Below the pieces are notes generated by a model. The model did no database searches, was not told the origin of the DNA, and saw only the letters and a list, made by a program, of their open reading frames with translations. Positions 24,078 through 36,692 of a DNA stretch of 64,000 nt are shown one piece after another (the first letter of the stretch is position 1; every line of letters begins with the position of its first letter). Both the position numbers and the translations under genes were made by a program. The DNA is from Cryptomeria japonica (lineage: Eukaryota; Streptophyta; Pinopsida; Cupressales; Cupressaceae). The stretch spans positions 153,097,113-153,161,112 of the forward strand of contig NC_081405.1 of NCBI RefSeq assembly GCF_030272615.1, read 5' to 3'.

Positions 24078-25639
24078 TGTTGGCACTTGTGTAGAGTATG
24101 TTGACATGATGATATTATGTTTTCATTGATGTCAATATGTTGGAGAGTGAACCAACAATATGCTGAAAAGTGAATCGGTATAATGTGGTGAACCGATATA
24201 TGTGCAAAGAAGTGAACCAGTTCATTGGAGCTAAGCTGCTGGCAAAGAGAACCAGTATGGTGGTGTAAAATGGTATATGAGAAATAGGTGAAGCGATATG
24301 TTTGTCCAAGTGAACCGGTATGATGAAATGTGAACTAGTACATGAATGTGGTAGGACTACCGGTTGGTAGTTTTAGCTTCAGGGTTTCCGGTTGAAGTGT
24401 TCCAAGCCTGTGTGATTCAACCGATGACATCGTGTGATGAGTTAGCATTATAATGAAGATCAGATCGTGTTGCCATGTCAACCTTGTGTGCATGAAGGAG
24501 ATTGATCCTATCTACCTTAGGAATGTGCAAAGTCCCTGTAAATGGTGGAGAGCGTATGATGGGTTATTGCCTCCATGAGGCAGTGAAGAACAAATGATGG
24601 AGAATGTATTGAGATCTGTTCAAGACCATTGTATTAAATGCAAAGTGTTCAATGGTCAGGATTGAACCATTCAATTGCTTAACCTAAATGTTTAGGGTTT
24701 AGGGTTTATGCTACCGACCTATCTATTTCCTATAAGGTCGATGTTGTGTTTCATGCTGAGGTTGTTGGCAAATGGTGTATGTGTATCTAAGTGCAGAGAT
24801 ACATGATTCTTGCCAGACTAGATGAGATAAGAGGATTGATACCTGCATAGTGTGTGTGCAGAAGGAAGGAACTGAAGCAGATCTATATTGGCATTGAGTG
24901 CTATTATTAGATCATTGTAATACTTGTTGATCTTTAATCACTTAAACAATTGGAAAATCCCTTAACCAGGTAGCTTTAACCAGCTTGTTGTAAATCCTTT
25001 AACAGGGTGACTCAAATTCATTGAGTTCTTGAAATCCTCTAACAAGGTAAACCTCTAATAGGGTTTAACCCTTAACTGGGTATTCAGCTATCCCTTAACT
25101 GGGTATTCAGCTATCCCTTAACTGGGTGATCCCTAACAGGATCGGTTCCTAACAGAACCTGTTGTAATAGTCTTTAACTGGACTAAGCTCCTAATGGAGC
25201 GGACTTCTAAAGAGTTCAAAAATAGCTTGTGGGTATTCATCCCCACCGTGGTTTTTCCCAATTGGGTTTCCACATGAAAAATCTGTGTGTTATGTGTGGT
25301 GGATTTCATGTGATGGTTTAAGTGATTTGTGTCTGAAGGTAAATCATGCTGAACTAGCTGTTATTATATTTCTGATGATTAATTACATGTTCATGGATAA
25401 GGGTGAAATGGAAGTGTAGTATTAAGTCGAGTGGAAAGCTAAGTGATTAACTGGTTAATTCTTGTCACAGTCATTCTTAGCTTTACTGGTTGTACTCTGT
25501 TTCAAACCGGTGTTACTGTTTGCCAGTCATTTGTAGTGTTTGTTATCTAACTAGTTTTTGGAAAGTGTTTTTGACTGTATTGATTCACCCCCCCCTCTCA
25601 GTACCGGTTTGGTACTTACCATTCATCATTAAGTTATCA
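24078..25639 (+). repeat. Copia-1 3' LTR (1562 bp)
   Basis: Direct repeat of 18148-19700. It differs by many transitions and a short duplication near 25080-25110 (CTATCCCTTAACTGGGTATTCAG repeated with minor differences). It ends TTATCA at 25639, followed by the target duplication TCACA. Confidence 0.95.
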
Positions 25640-27816
25640 TCACAATCATACCAGTACTCTTAATCAATTGTCTTGTCTGATCCACAATTATTTGCTCCTT
25701 GTCAGGATCATAATGCTACAGTGCCTCGACAATCTCCTCATTCTTTTCTACATTTCCTTCCTCTATGATCAATTTTTTTCTTAATTGATTTTGTTTCAAC
25801 CTTCTTTGAATTTTTTAAAAATTCATCTAACTTAATAAAGTCATCATCTTTCATGAACTCATTTGACAACATCACACACTCATCAAAGCCTTGAGCAAGG
25901 GATTTGTTTGTTTCTCCATGTTCTTCATTCTACCTCGCTTCTCTGAGATGTCCTTAGTTGATGAAAGTAGTGTCCTTGTTCAGTAACAATTTCTCTAGCA
26001 AGGTATCTCCTCACAATTTCACCCACCTCTTTGGTTTTTTGTTTCTTTGCAGGTGGCACTCGAGCATATTGAACTTCATCCCCACTCTCTACATCATTAG
26101 TAGACACAATAAGTGGCCTCTTGCCATGTGAATATTGTCCATCTTTGGGGTCTTTCTGCTAAGCAACCACTTTTAGAATTTGAGGCATTTATTCCATCGA
26201 AGTTTCATATAAACTCAACATTCTGTTAATCCTCTCCAAGTATGGGTTATCAAAGCAAAAACCTGAGAATCTAGGGTCAACATCCTTCAATTTTGCTTCA
26301 ACTCTCATCAAATTTTTCCATTTTCTTCTCCTTTCTTGTACTTCCTCTTTCTCAACAAATATCTAACCACATCTTAATCATCCAATGGTTCATGGTCCTT
26401 TATTGTGGCCCAAGGTGTCATTTTTGGCAATGCACATTTAATAAATTGTTCAGGATCACAAAATCTAGACACAACATTAACCAACCTATAGTGTTTAAGG
26501 AAATTGTTTACTTCATCAAAGGAATTCCTACCAACAGTAATATCAAACACAACCCAAAGCCTAGGAAGTAAAGAACCCTTTTTGTGTTTCTCATGGTATT
26601 CTTTTTCAACTAGGGTCAATTGCCAAATAAACTCCATAAAAGAAATCCTAATTAGAACAAATTTTGGTAAAATATGGGGAGGCTAGGGACACCCATAGAC
26701 TCTGATCATAGTAAAGTTATCAAAACAGAAAAAGTCCCCCCAGTTATGTGAAATAGATGAGTTTGGAACACACTGGTAAGGTCTCAAAACTCTCCTAACA
26801 TTAATTGACAACCTTTCCCTATTTATTCCTAGCAATTCCATAATTGGCAAAACAATCCAATTTTCAAAGTAAAGGAAAGAAGAATGGGGAGAACTATTGT
26901 CCCAAACCTGGGTCCATCTTTGTATTGGCATTAAGACACAAAATTATTCTTTGAACAACTCCAATTCTTTATTCATGAACTCAACATTATATAACATGAT
27001 TAAACGCATCAACAATGAATAATGCTTAAATGTAGGGCTGGGTGCACCTCTTTGAATTTCAACTAGAGCATTATGAATGTGTTCAACCACATAGCCCACA
27101 TAATCATAATCTTTGTTAACATATGGGTGTTGAATTTCCATAGCCATCATTAGTAATTTAGTTGACACTGTTGAATCTCCATCAAAATCCAACACTTTGC
27201 ATAATCCATAGTTTGTACAATGCATATAATGGTGGAAACGTGTGATGTCAAATGGTGGCTCGATACTATCTAGAATTCTAACTAGTTTCCCATCCATCCT
27301 AGGCATGTATCTGGGCATTGCATGCTTCTTTATAACACCTTTTTATTTGTCATAATCCTCTACAATCCACTCCAAATCCATATCTATACATGCAACACCA
27401 GTAATCTGGAAAGCTTCAACGAAACTAGCTCTGTTAATTGAAACTAGGGTAGACTGGTTCTTTCTTTTGGTTACCCTAGATACTGGGCAATAGTGTTTGG
27501 ACAACTCTTTGATCAAATCCACATCAACATACACATCTAGCACAATTAACTTTGCCATATTTAAATCCCAATGGTTTGACATCGGCACACCCTTAACCCT
27601 ATTATTCCAAAAATAATGAAACAGAGCAGTACCAGACATATAAAGCATGGTCGGGTTTGTGCATTAGCTCCATAAATCTTTCCATGCCATTTCATTTGTA
27701 TTCAAAGCAATGGAAGTCCTTGGCATAAAGTCTACAGATTCTTCTTTGTATTTCTTATCCTTCTTTTCCTTAGTGGTCTTGGGCTTGGAACCTCCACTTG
27801 TTGTCGCCTTGCTCAT
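25640..27816 (-). pseudogene. Unrecognised large ORF relic, N-terminal and central part
   Basis: The likely start is at 27816, MSKATTSGGSKPKTTKEKK, with a Lys-rich N-terminus. One frame then runs for about 480 codons to 26374, interrupted by single stops near 27664, at 27343 (TAA), 26944 (TAA), 26683 (TAG) and 26374 (TAA). Readable blocks include MLYMSGTALFHYFWNN, FVEAFQITGVACIDMDLEWI, DITRFHHYMHCTNYGLCKVL and a Trp/Pro-rich stretch near 26900-26700. Frameshifts follow near 26370-26110. The relic continues at 17328-18147 after Copia-1. Total length without Copia-1 is about 1000 codons. I do not recognise a family. It could be an old host gene or an accessory ORF of a large element. Confidence 0.55.
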
Positions 27817-28090
27817 TTTAGCTGTAGGAGAAAAAATTAACCAATTTTCTAAAATTTTCCCACACCCAACACTCTGAATTATCCAACGTTGCTATAGAGA
27901 TCTATCTACTAGATTACCTTGAAGATAGAATGCAATTATACAAAATCTTGGATCGATCATGAAATTTATGGTATTTGGGCATCGCCACTTCTCTCATTAA
28001 TTGGCACACTTGCATGAACTAGCTACTATGGCATTAATTCAAAGCTGAAGTATTGGAGAAAAATTTGAATTCATGCCCTTCTATTTGATT
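27817..28090. other. Upstream of the gene relic; no feature seen
   Basis: Between the relic's start codon and the GCGA-type repeat region. No promoter element or frame stands out. Confidence 0.4.
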
Positions 28091-29040
28091 AGTGATTGCC
28101 ATTCAAAACTTTTACAAAACCCGATAAACAAGTCTACGTGTCAATCCCCATCTTTAATCACACACTCACAACTGGTTATAACAATTTGGAAAGTAACCGG
28201 CAATTTAGCGACAATGCTACCAAATCCTCTTAATCGCAAGCTCGCAACCCCTTTTACAAATCCTCAAAGAATCTCGCCAGTGAGTGACATCCATTGATCT
28301 TCATCAAGCCCCTTAGTCGCAACCTTGCAACAACATTTGTAATATTGTTTCTTTACCTGCGAGCTGGTGACCACTACAAATCTAACAAAATAACCTATTT
28401 CATCGCAAGCTCGCAACTCAAAACTTAACTTTACTTAAACCCTTGCAAGCCCGCGACAACAAGGCACTTAACCGCCATCGCATGCTCACAACACTTTTTG
28501 ACTTAAGACTTACAAACCCACGAGCATGTGATGACCACAAAATTAAACCAAAACTTACCTGTCGCTAGATCACAACATAAAATGCTAAACAACTTCAAAA
28601 CCTGTGAGCAAGCAACCAAACCAAATAAGTTGCGATACCAATGACATCGCATGATCACAAATTAAAATGACTTAACCATGAACACCTCGTGACCTTGCGA
28701 TAACATAAAATCACACTCAATCGCAACCTCGTAACATAAAATGGTCAAGTACAAAACATATTGCGAGGTAGCGACAACTAAAATCTCCCAGTACATGCAA
28801 GCTTGCGACTTAAACTAACTTGATGACAAAGGACCTGCGAGCTAGTGATAACCATAATATCTCAAACTATTTATCTCTTAACTGCAGCGACCTAGCAAGT
28901 ACCAACAAAAATCGATAGTCGCTCACTCTCCAATATTTTATGTTACCTTCATAAATAGGTGCGAGCAGTGACACAACATGTCCATTAATGACATACTCAC
29001 TAACTCTCGCGGCTGGGTAAAAGCACAAAACCGTGTCACG
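28091..29040. repeat. Degenerate array of GCAAGCTCGCAAC-type words
   Basis: About 15-20 variants of (T)CGCAAGCTCGCAAC or its near-palindromic reverse, such as TCGCAAGCTCGCAACC near 28233, TCGCAACCTTGCAAC near 28317, TGCGAGCTGGTGACC near 28359, TCGCAAGCTCGCAACTC near 28404, TTGCAAGCCCGCGACAAC near 28443 and TTGCGAGGTAGCGACAAC near 28761. Spacing is irregular, about 30-70 bp. A weaker second patch lies at about 29995-30150. No protein frame explains it. Confidence 0.6.
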
Positions 29041-30450
29041 TTTCAGGTTAACTTATCAACACAAGTGAATTTAAGTAATTCTAACTAAAAAATCTATTTT
29101 TTCAAACATATAGTCTATATAGATTCATTATAGCTAGGTTATATATGGGCCCCATTTTTCCAATTGGAAGTGTCTACTAAATGTATAATTTATACTACTT
29201 TTGGTCTAATTACAAAAAAAAGTAAAACTCAATGCTTCAACAACTCCTCCTCTTATAAATAATTTTTTTTTGAAATGTAAAAATACCCTTTTATAGATCT
29301 ATAAGTCAATTTTTCAAAATATATACCTTTTAATATTTTAATTAGTTTTTATATTTTATATTTATTTTTTATTGAAATTAGGTCATCAACACTAAAATAT
29401 AAGGTTGATTATCTTGTCAAGGAAAAAAACTAAAATTTATTAAAAAAAATTGAAAAAAATATGATGAAGTAGAGAAAAGAATCTATGTCAAGATGATATA
29501 ATTATTTTCTAATTTGGATAATTAATTAAGAAAAAGGGTGGTGGGAATTGGAAAGCGTTATATTTCAGCACACACAAGTTTTCAAATTTATTGAAAAATA
29601 TGTATTTATAAAAAATAGTAAAAAATATATCCATGCACTAAAGTTTCAATTTATAAATATAAAAAGAAAAAATCAAGAAAAAAAGATAAAATTTATTAAA
29701 TAAAGTGTGGTGGCTTGTGTAACTTCAATTTCAGCATTTTTTCAGCAACTAATATAGTGTTTACTTTATAAAAAACTACATTCAGATAATTTTTTAAATT
29801 TTTATTAAAATTACAAACATAAAATAGACATAAGAATATAAATTTTATTAGTTTACATCATTTTAAAATTAAAAAAATGTATTTCACTTTCTATTGATTT
29901 AATTTAAAAAGTTGAATCAGCATTGACCATTTCCTTTATAAAAGTGTGACACAACTTTGTACTTTTACCTAACTATAATGCATGATATCAGACCAACTCA
30001 AGACCTTGCGACCAAATAAATTTCATTAACAATCTCTAGCTCTCTAACATAAAATGATAACACCCAAAAAGCTAGAGACGTCGTGATTTAAACCCAAACC
30101 AACACTCGCTAACTCGCCACTTAAGTTGTTAAACATGAAATTTATTTGCGAGTTAGAGATGAAACATTAAACATGTCTCATTATCTGAATAACCATTTGA
30201 CCACACTTGGCATTGACATGGACAAATAAAGAGAGGACAACTTGGATTTTCAACGCACGACAACTTCGGTTTACTAGCCAACTAAGACAAAAAACAAACC
30301 CAAAACCCTAATCGCCATGAACATGACCAGAAATCATGAAAAGATACTTCCATAAAACCAAAGGATAAACCCACGACATGAGTCAAAGCTCGACATGACT
30401 TAGCCAAAAAAATTGCAGTCCCAAAGGAGTTGGCATTTTGGAAAAATAGA
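29041..30450. other. AT-rich intergenic DNA; no gene seen
   Basis: About 29090-29960 is very AT-rich with A and T runs. Neither strand shows a recognisable protein, and I found no tRNA-like or LTR-end sequence. GCGA-type words reappear near 29995-30150. Confidence 0.5.
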
Positions 30451-30457
30451 AAAAATG

Positions 30458-30590
30458 TTGTTCTAACATCATGTTAAGCATTTAATGTAGAACAATAGAA
30501 AGGTTCTGACAATTATGCAATATAAATAATTTTATGGTGCTTGTGACACAAATTGTTCCATTTAATGTTCAACATAATGTGGAACCAATT
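30458..30590. repeat. Short inverted repeat pair
   Basis: TTGTTCTAACATCATGTTAA...GTAGAACAA (about 30458-30497) is an imperfect reverse-complement match of TTGTTCCATTTAATGTTCAA...GGAACCAA (about 30550-30590), about 50 bp apart. It could fold into a long imperfect hairpin, as in a small MITE. Confidence 0.5.
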
Positions 30591-30800
30591 TACTAATAAT
30601 TCAGAAACTAAATTCTAATTGTTTACTAATAATTCAAATTCGCAATTAAAAATATGAAATAATTATCTGTTCTAATTGACAAATTCAAGGAATACAATAT
30701 CAAAAATCATCAATGACAACTATAATATTGAAAATTGTAATATGAATCAAGAACTATAGTATAAATACCTATAAACTGACTACTAATTCACTTCAGTGAC

Positions 30801-33581
30801 TCAGTTTGAGGCTTCTATATCGCAAATGGACTCAAGATCCAGAAACTGACTAGTACTAATAGGTTCATCTTCATTTTGAGTCGGGTATTCAAAAATTTCT
30901 TCGTGTTCATGCCGACTCTGAGTCTGGGATCCATCATTTGTCTCAGCACTAGCAGTAGCACCACCAACTTTTAAAGTGTTGCACAACCCTCGTCTTTCAC
31001 GCATGGAATTCCAGATTGCTAGTGGCCTATCATATGGAAAATCTCTAACATTATATTGAGTTACAAACAACCTCAAGAAAGTTTCCAAATTTTTGTCTAA
31101 TTTGTTTTTGATCTTTGATTTCAAAAGCCCTAATGCATTGAAAACTCTCTCATCTTCAACCGACCCCAATATCATTTCTTGACATAAATCAACAAGTTTG
31201 AAATATTATGGTATTGCAATATGCAATACTTCACTCTGATCTATCCTTTTCCAAAGCCTTGTGATTGATCCAGGTTCAAATAGATTCTCCAAGTTATCCG
31301 ACTGTTGTTTCATACACAACGAAAAGAATTTACATTATTTTTTAAGATGATCTGAATTTAAAATTCCTTCTATTGGTTGTCCATTGCAATATGCATCTTT
31401 TGAAAATGTCAATATCAATTCTTCTAGTTTTTTATGAAACATGTTTGCATCATTTGGATTATCTCCAATTGAATGCCAAAATTGAGGATACAAACAACCC
31501 ATGGCCTCACGTATTTCTTCTTGGGGGAATCTTTCATGAATCTCAGATGAAATTTTGTATGCAATAGACTTCAAATTATCACTAACAAATTTAACAATCC
31601 TATCAAAATCTTCCTTTTTAAGTTGTAGTGCTCTGCCTTGCTTGCCCGTCTTAGATTGGTGCATTGGTATCTGAAATCCTTTTACAAAGACACATAACTC
31701 ATTTTTTGCATTGAAATATAAAACAAATTCATCATGATTCAAATTTGTAATTATCTACCACCTAAAAAATTTGGGCTTCACCCTATGAGATCTGAATATA
31801 GACCATCCAGGCCCTAGAATGTCATTTTACGTAGAGTGCTATAATCATTGATATACATAGTTCTATCTTGAGATTTCTTAACAAGTTTGTTCATTGAATC
31901 CAGCATGGGGAGAAGACTAGCTAAAGTTAACAAAGTCTCTATATCACTTAACTTATGTAAGAGATCGGGAGCTTTGTCTACTATGAGGCATTGCTCATAC
32001 ATTAGTCCAATCAAAGATTGATATTCTATTAGAACTCATTCCACTGGTCCATGCAAGGAGATCCATTTGGTCTCAAGATCCCTGAGAATCTTGTTTCCCA
32101 TTGTTACTCCCTCAACAAAAATCTAAAATTCTACAAAATGTTTAGGACTTCAGCAGAAGTAGGAGTGGAGCTCATGGACCAGATCTTCAACTTTTGACAC
32201 TGTAGAGAAATTGATTACAATTCTATAAACTAAATTCATTTGATGGGCTATGCAGTGAATGCCAAACATGTATGGTGTAATACTAGTTTGTAATCTTGCG
32301 CAAAGACCGATCCTTTGACATTGCATTACTGCAGCTCCATCAGCTCCAACACATACCAACTTCTTGGCAATTGTCAAGTCATCCATACCAACAATTTCAT
32401 TCAAAGCTTTCTTAACTTCCAAATATAATTTTTTTGCTATTGAATTGTCCCTCATTTTACGAACACGGAGTAGATGAGCTCAGAGGACGTGTTCTTTTAC
32501 GGTATACACATGCATACATACCCAAGTAGTGCTATCTACCACATTAACTTCATCTATGGATAATGAAATGAATTTTGACTCTTTTAGACTCTACTATAAA
32601 TTTTTCTTTTCCACCTCATCGAGACAGTTTTCCATTTCCCATCCAACGTTTATTGACCAATGTGACATAAGATAGTGAGGAACATTCAGAAAAGATAATA
32701 AATTACTATATTTTGGGAAATATTTCATAGGACACCCTCTTGACAGAATATGAAAAATAACACTCATCTGAACAGTCTTTGCCAGGTTTGCATCTTTCGC
32801 TGCATGTTCAAGCTAGCCTTGATTGTATTTCCACTATTACCAATTAGTGTCATTTTGTGGTTATTCTCTTCATATTTCATGACATACTTAACATGACGAC
32901 ATTATTCCTTTGATTTCCATCTTACTACTGGTGTTTCCTTTCCATCTATGATTTGTTTTTCATAAACCTTACCAATATGCTTTTCTATGGTGTCAAGCTT
33001 TAGCTGCATCTTCTTCTCTCTTTTAGTTTTCCAAATACAAATCTTACACCTGCATTCTGTTGATTGTTCATCATTTTTGGGACTGGTTCAATGAATGGGT
33101 ACTTTTATACCCAATCAATCTTAAAACTCCTTGTCATTTCCCACTCCCACCCCAGTTTTACTTTCCTTTTTCTTTTCTTCCTACGAACATCATCTTCAGT
33201 ACTAGCATTTGCATCTGAGTGAATTGTCTCATTTTGTGTATCCCTTAGAACATCTTCTTTCATGTTGATATTTTCATCCTCATTTGATGCATTTAACTCA
33301 ATGAAAATCCCACCTTGTGGTGGTGGCGATCTATTATGAATTGCTTCTACAACTGTAGAAGTTGATGGACTAGAAACTTTGCCAATTCCAAAGTAAGACT
33401 TTATGGTAGTATCTTTAAGTTTTGGGCATTTTGATGGCCTCCCAATCCCTTCACCACGCTGAGGAGTCTTAGTCTCACCCTTTTTTGACATCTCAATCCC
33501 TTCACCACCCTGAGGAGTCTCACCCATGTTTGACATCTTGAGTCTTGACGTCTCACTACGAATTAAAACTAATACTATCAA
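30801..33581 (-). pseudogene. hAT-like transposase-derived gene relic (DUF4371 type)
   Basis: Blocks in order on the minus strand: a basic, Pro/Ser-rich N-terminus (33581-33105) with GRPSKCPKLKDTTIKSYF and a KKRKRKVK stretch; a possible BED-like Cys segment near 33060 (CRCKICIWKTK, then LKLDTIEKHIGKVYE); a 32455-32150 block with LVCVGADGAAVMQ and GIHCIAHQMNL, typical of DUF4371/TTF-type hAT-related proteins; and C-terminal blocks 31742-31335 and 31175-30801, the latter with SVEDERVFNALGLLKSKIKN as in hAT dimerisation tails. At least two frameshifts and many stops separate them. I could not identify terminal inverted repeats or an 8-bp target duplication. Confidence 0.72.
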
Positions 33582-34085
33582 GTATGAAGAAATGATTACT
33601 CACCTTTATGCCTTCTCAATTCTCTCAGTCAGGAATTAGGAATGCCTGGGCCTGTGTTGCAAGATTGTAACTTTGGCCCTCTGCCATACAATCAACTTTG
33701 AGATTCCAACTCAAATTGCGGAATGCAAATTGAGAGCTCCCAAATTTACTAATCAGACATGAACAAATTGTAAGAAAGAGTGTTCCAAATTTTCAATTGT
33801 ATTTATATCAATCCATGATTGCATTTTTGGCAAATTCCGTGGGCATTTCAAAATGCATCTTGATTTAAGCGGGGAGAAATGGGTCCTCGAATGCTTATAA
33901 TGTTTTAATTGATATTGGCGAATTGGGCCTCATTATTCTTAATGTGAAATTTAACAATAGGTAAAATTGGTCGTGCATGCAATGAACATTTAATTTACCA
34001 TTGGCAAAATAGGTCATGGGTACAATGTCATTTTACTATTTCTGGCGAATAATGGAGGTGATATAATACCCATGTCTGAGTGATT
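33582..34085. other. Intergenic; no feature seen
   Basis: Between the hAT-like relic and the Copia-3 LTR region. It could contain the 5' end of the hAT-like unit and the outer part of the Copia-3 LTR. I could not place either border. Confidence 0.4.
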
Positions 34086-34860
34086 CTAGGTGAATATTAC
34101 GAGCATGCATGTCGAACGGTGTGTGGTCAATGGCGAAGACAAAATACAGTGGACCGTTAACCTTGGAATTATGGAAGATTTGACCACTGTGTTGCCCCAA
34201 ACTATTTGCCATTTCCTGAAAAACAAAATCATGGAATTCACCAATTGGTGAAGATTCACCACTAAAAACTCTCTGACCTCCATCTCACACACCTCATATA
34301 TAGGAGATACAATACATGAAACTGTCAAGCAGTATTACAAAACCATGGGATAAAACCACCCAATAAAGTGGAAACAAACTTATCTCCAACCCTAGGTTCC
34401 CATGATGTGTCAAAATACACATCAACATGTGTACCTCCCTTTTACAACTCATTTATGTATTCAATGCATTTTTATATTTCCTATGTGAGGAGACCAAACT
34501 TCTTGAGGCCATAACTTGTGAACCAGGTATCCGATTGATGAACTATTTAAAGCGCCTAAAAGCTTGCAACATTCTTTATCACCTCATAAACTGTTATGCC
34601 AATTACAACAACTTTTCAAGATGTTTTAGAGCCTCTAAAGTCCTCAAAATTAAATTTTAACCTTTCGTCTCAACTTTCAAAAATAGAAACTTTAATATCT
34701 TCAAATCTAATTATGATCTTGCAATGAAAATTTACCTCCATACTTATCCAGCCAATCCAAAGCTTTGGGAAATTTTTTGAACCAATTCGTGCCCAAACAA
34801 AAACTTACTATAAATAGTAACCTTATGTAAATGAAAGGTTAAGACACCATTTTCCCAACA
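34086..34860 (-). repeat. Copia-3 3' LTR (outer border uncertain)
   Basis: On the plus strand the LTR ends TTTTCCCAACA at 34860, so on the minus strand it begins TGTTGGGAAAATGG. It is preceded on that strand by the polypurine tract GGACAAGTGGGAGAA (34861-34875). A TATA-like TATTTATAG lies near 34815 on the minus strand. The left border is an estimate because the matching 5' LTR is not in the window. Confidence 0.6.
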
Positions 34861-36692
34861 TTCTCCCACTTGTCCAACACCTTGCAATTGCAAAGGGAGT
34901 ATCTACACAATAAACTAAATGCTAAAAATCATGAGGCCCGTAGACTTTGAACACCATTTCAACTTCTTTGTGCTCACAACCTTATTTAAAGAATTTGCAC
35001 AATTCATCAAATTTCTACCTTAACTAGCTTCACCCTACTATCTTCAACCATATCTTTGACAAAATTATACCGAACATTAATGTACTTGGTCCAGACATGA
35101 AATGTCGGGTTCTTAGCTAGGTGGATTGCACTTTGACTGTCACAATAAACTATCACTGCACCTTGTTTTATTCTAATACCTGAACATAGTATTTTAAGCC
35201 AAATGGCTTATTTATAAGAATGAGTAGCTTCCATATACTCTACTTTTGTAGTGGAGAAAGCAACCATAGCCTATCGCTTACTCATCCAACTAATTGCACC
35301 ACCAAATAAAGTAAACACATAATCATTGGTGAATCTTTTTCTATCAATATCACCTACCCAGTTTGAATCTACATAACCATGAATATCAAGGGAAATCACG
35401 TCTCCTACCAAATTACCATGATAACAAAAATAATACTCTGAGGTATCCTTCAAATATCTAAAGACTCTTTTAACTAAATCCCAATGAACTCTACCAAGAT
35501 TAGACATATATCCGGAAAGAACTCCCATTGGTTGGGCAATGTTTGGTCTATTTCAGACCATATCATACATCAAAATTTCAAATACACTCTAGTAAGCCTC
35601 TCTGCTCATGTCTTCCATCTTTGATGGGGATATAGGACAATCTGAAATAGATAACTTTCTTCCAACTATAAAAGGAACACATGATGGTCTACAATCCTGC
35701 ATGTTGAATCTTTGTAAAACTAAATTCACATACTTACTCTGGCCTATCCATAGCTTTCTGTTCACTCTATCTCCTCTAATCTCCATCCCAAGAATGTGTT
35801 TTTCTACAACAATATCTTTCATTTTAAATTTAGCATCAAGTTGAGAATTTAGTTAAGAAATCATGCCTTTCCCTTTGCCAATGAATAACATATCATCAAC
35901 ATATAATGTAATGCATAGGAAATGTTCACCATCAAATTTATAATAAACACAATGATCTTATTTAGAATGCTCAAACCCCAAACTCAACACATATGTATCA
36001 AATTTTTGGTACCACATCCTAGGACTCTATTTGAGGCCATATAAAGATTTCTTTAATTTACAGACCAGATTACTTTTACCTTTTCGCACATAGTGCTCTA
36101 GTTGTATCATATAAATAGCCTCCAAATCACCATGAAAGAAATAAATTTTCACATCCATTTTCTCAACCTCTAAATCATAAGCAACATCAATGGAAAGAAA
36201 AAATATAATAAATGTCATTTTTGCAATAGGAGAAAATATATCACCATAATCAACAACCTCAACCTGAGAGTAGCCCTTTGCAACCAACCTTTATTTATAC
36301 TTCTCAATATTTCCATCTGAACCAATATTTTTCTTGAACGCCCATTTACAATATCCATCCTTTAGGCAATGGTACAAGATCCCATGTATCATTATTTTTC
36401 AAAGTTGTCATTTATTCTTCCATAGCAATCCTCTAGGGTTCTACATCATTCATACATAATGCCTCTTCAACCGATCTAGGTTCATCCACATTAGTATTCA
36501 AAGAAAAAATGCATCTCCAATCATCAGGTGAATACCTTTTAGGTGGTTGTTTATGTCTTGTAGACCTTCAAACAAGGTAAGTTAGAGGCGCTTCTTCCTC
36601 TTTTGAGGATTTAGAGATAGATGAGCTCTCCTCAACTTCTTTCCTATCTAGGGGTCTTGATTCAATTATTTCAAGTATGGAAGGAAATTTGA
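34861..36692 (-). pseudogene. Copia-3 pol fragment: RT and RNase H, broken
   Basis: Reading right to left: a Copia RT N-terminal block near 36560-36300 (RYSPDDW, NNDTWDLVPLP), then VAKGYSQVEVVDYGDIFSPIAKM, VEKMDVKIYFFHGDLEAIYM, the active-site LYVDDMLFIGKG near 35920 and GQSKYVNLVLQRFNM. RNase H follows (GYVDSNWVGDIDRK, GAISWMSK, CDSQSAIHLAKN near 35130). Many stops interrupt it; several are TAG or TAA at positions normally Gln (for example after SLYGLK near 36027 and before AIWLK). gag and integrase are not present: at 36692/36693 the pol is cut by the LTR of Gypsy-2. Confidence 0.85.

Larger units (their letters stand above)
18148..25639 (+). mobile_element. Copia-1: complete but dead Copia LTR retrotransposon
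   Basis: LTRs 18148-19700 and 24078-25639 flank a gag-pol interior. The element is bounded by 5-bp target duplications TCACA at 18143-18147 and 25640-25644. The primer-binding site follows the 5' LTR, and AAAGGGGGAGAT precedes the 3' LTR. The first 190 bp of the two LTRs differ at about 15 positions by eye, suggesting an old insertion. It is inserted in the unrecognised gene relic. All catalytic domains are damaged. Confidence 0.95.
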
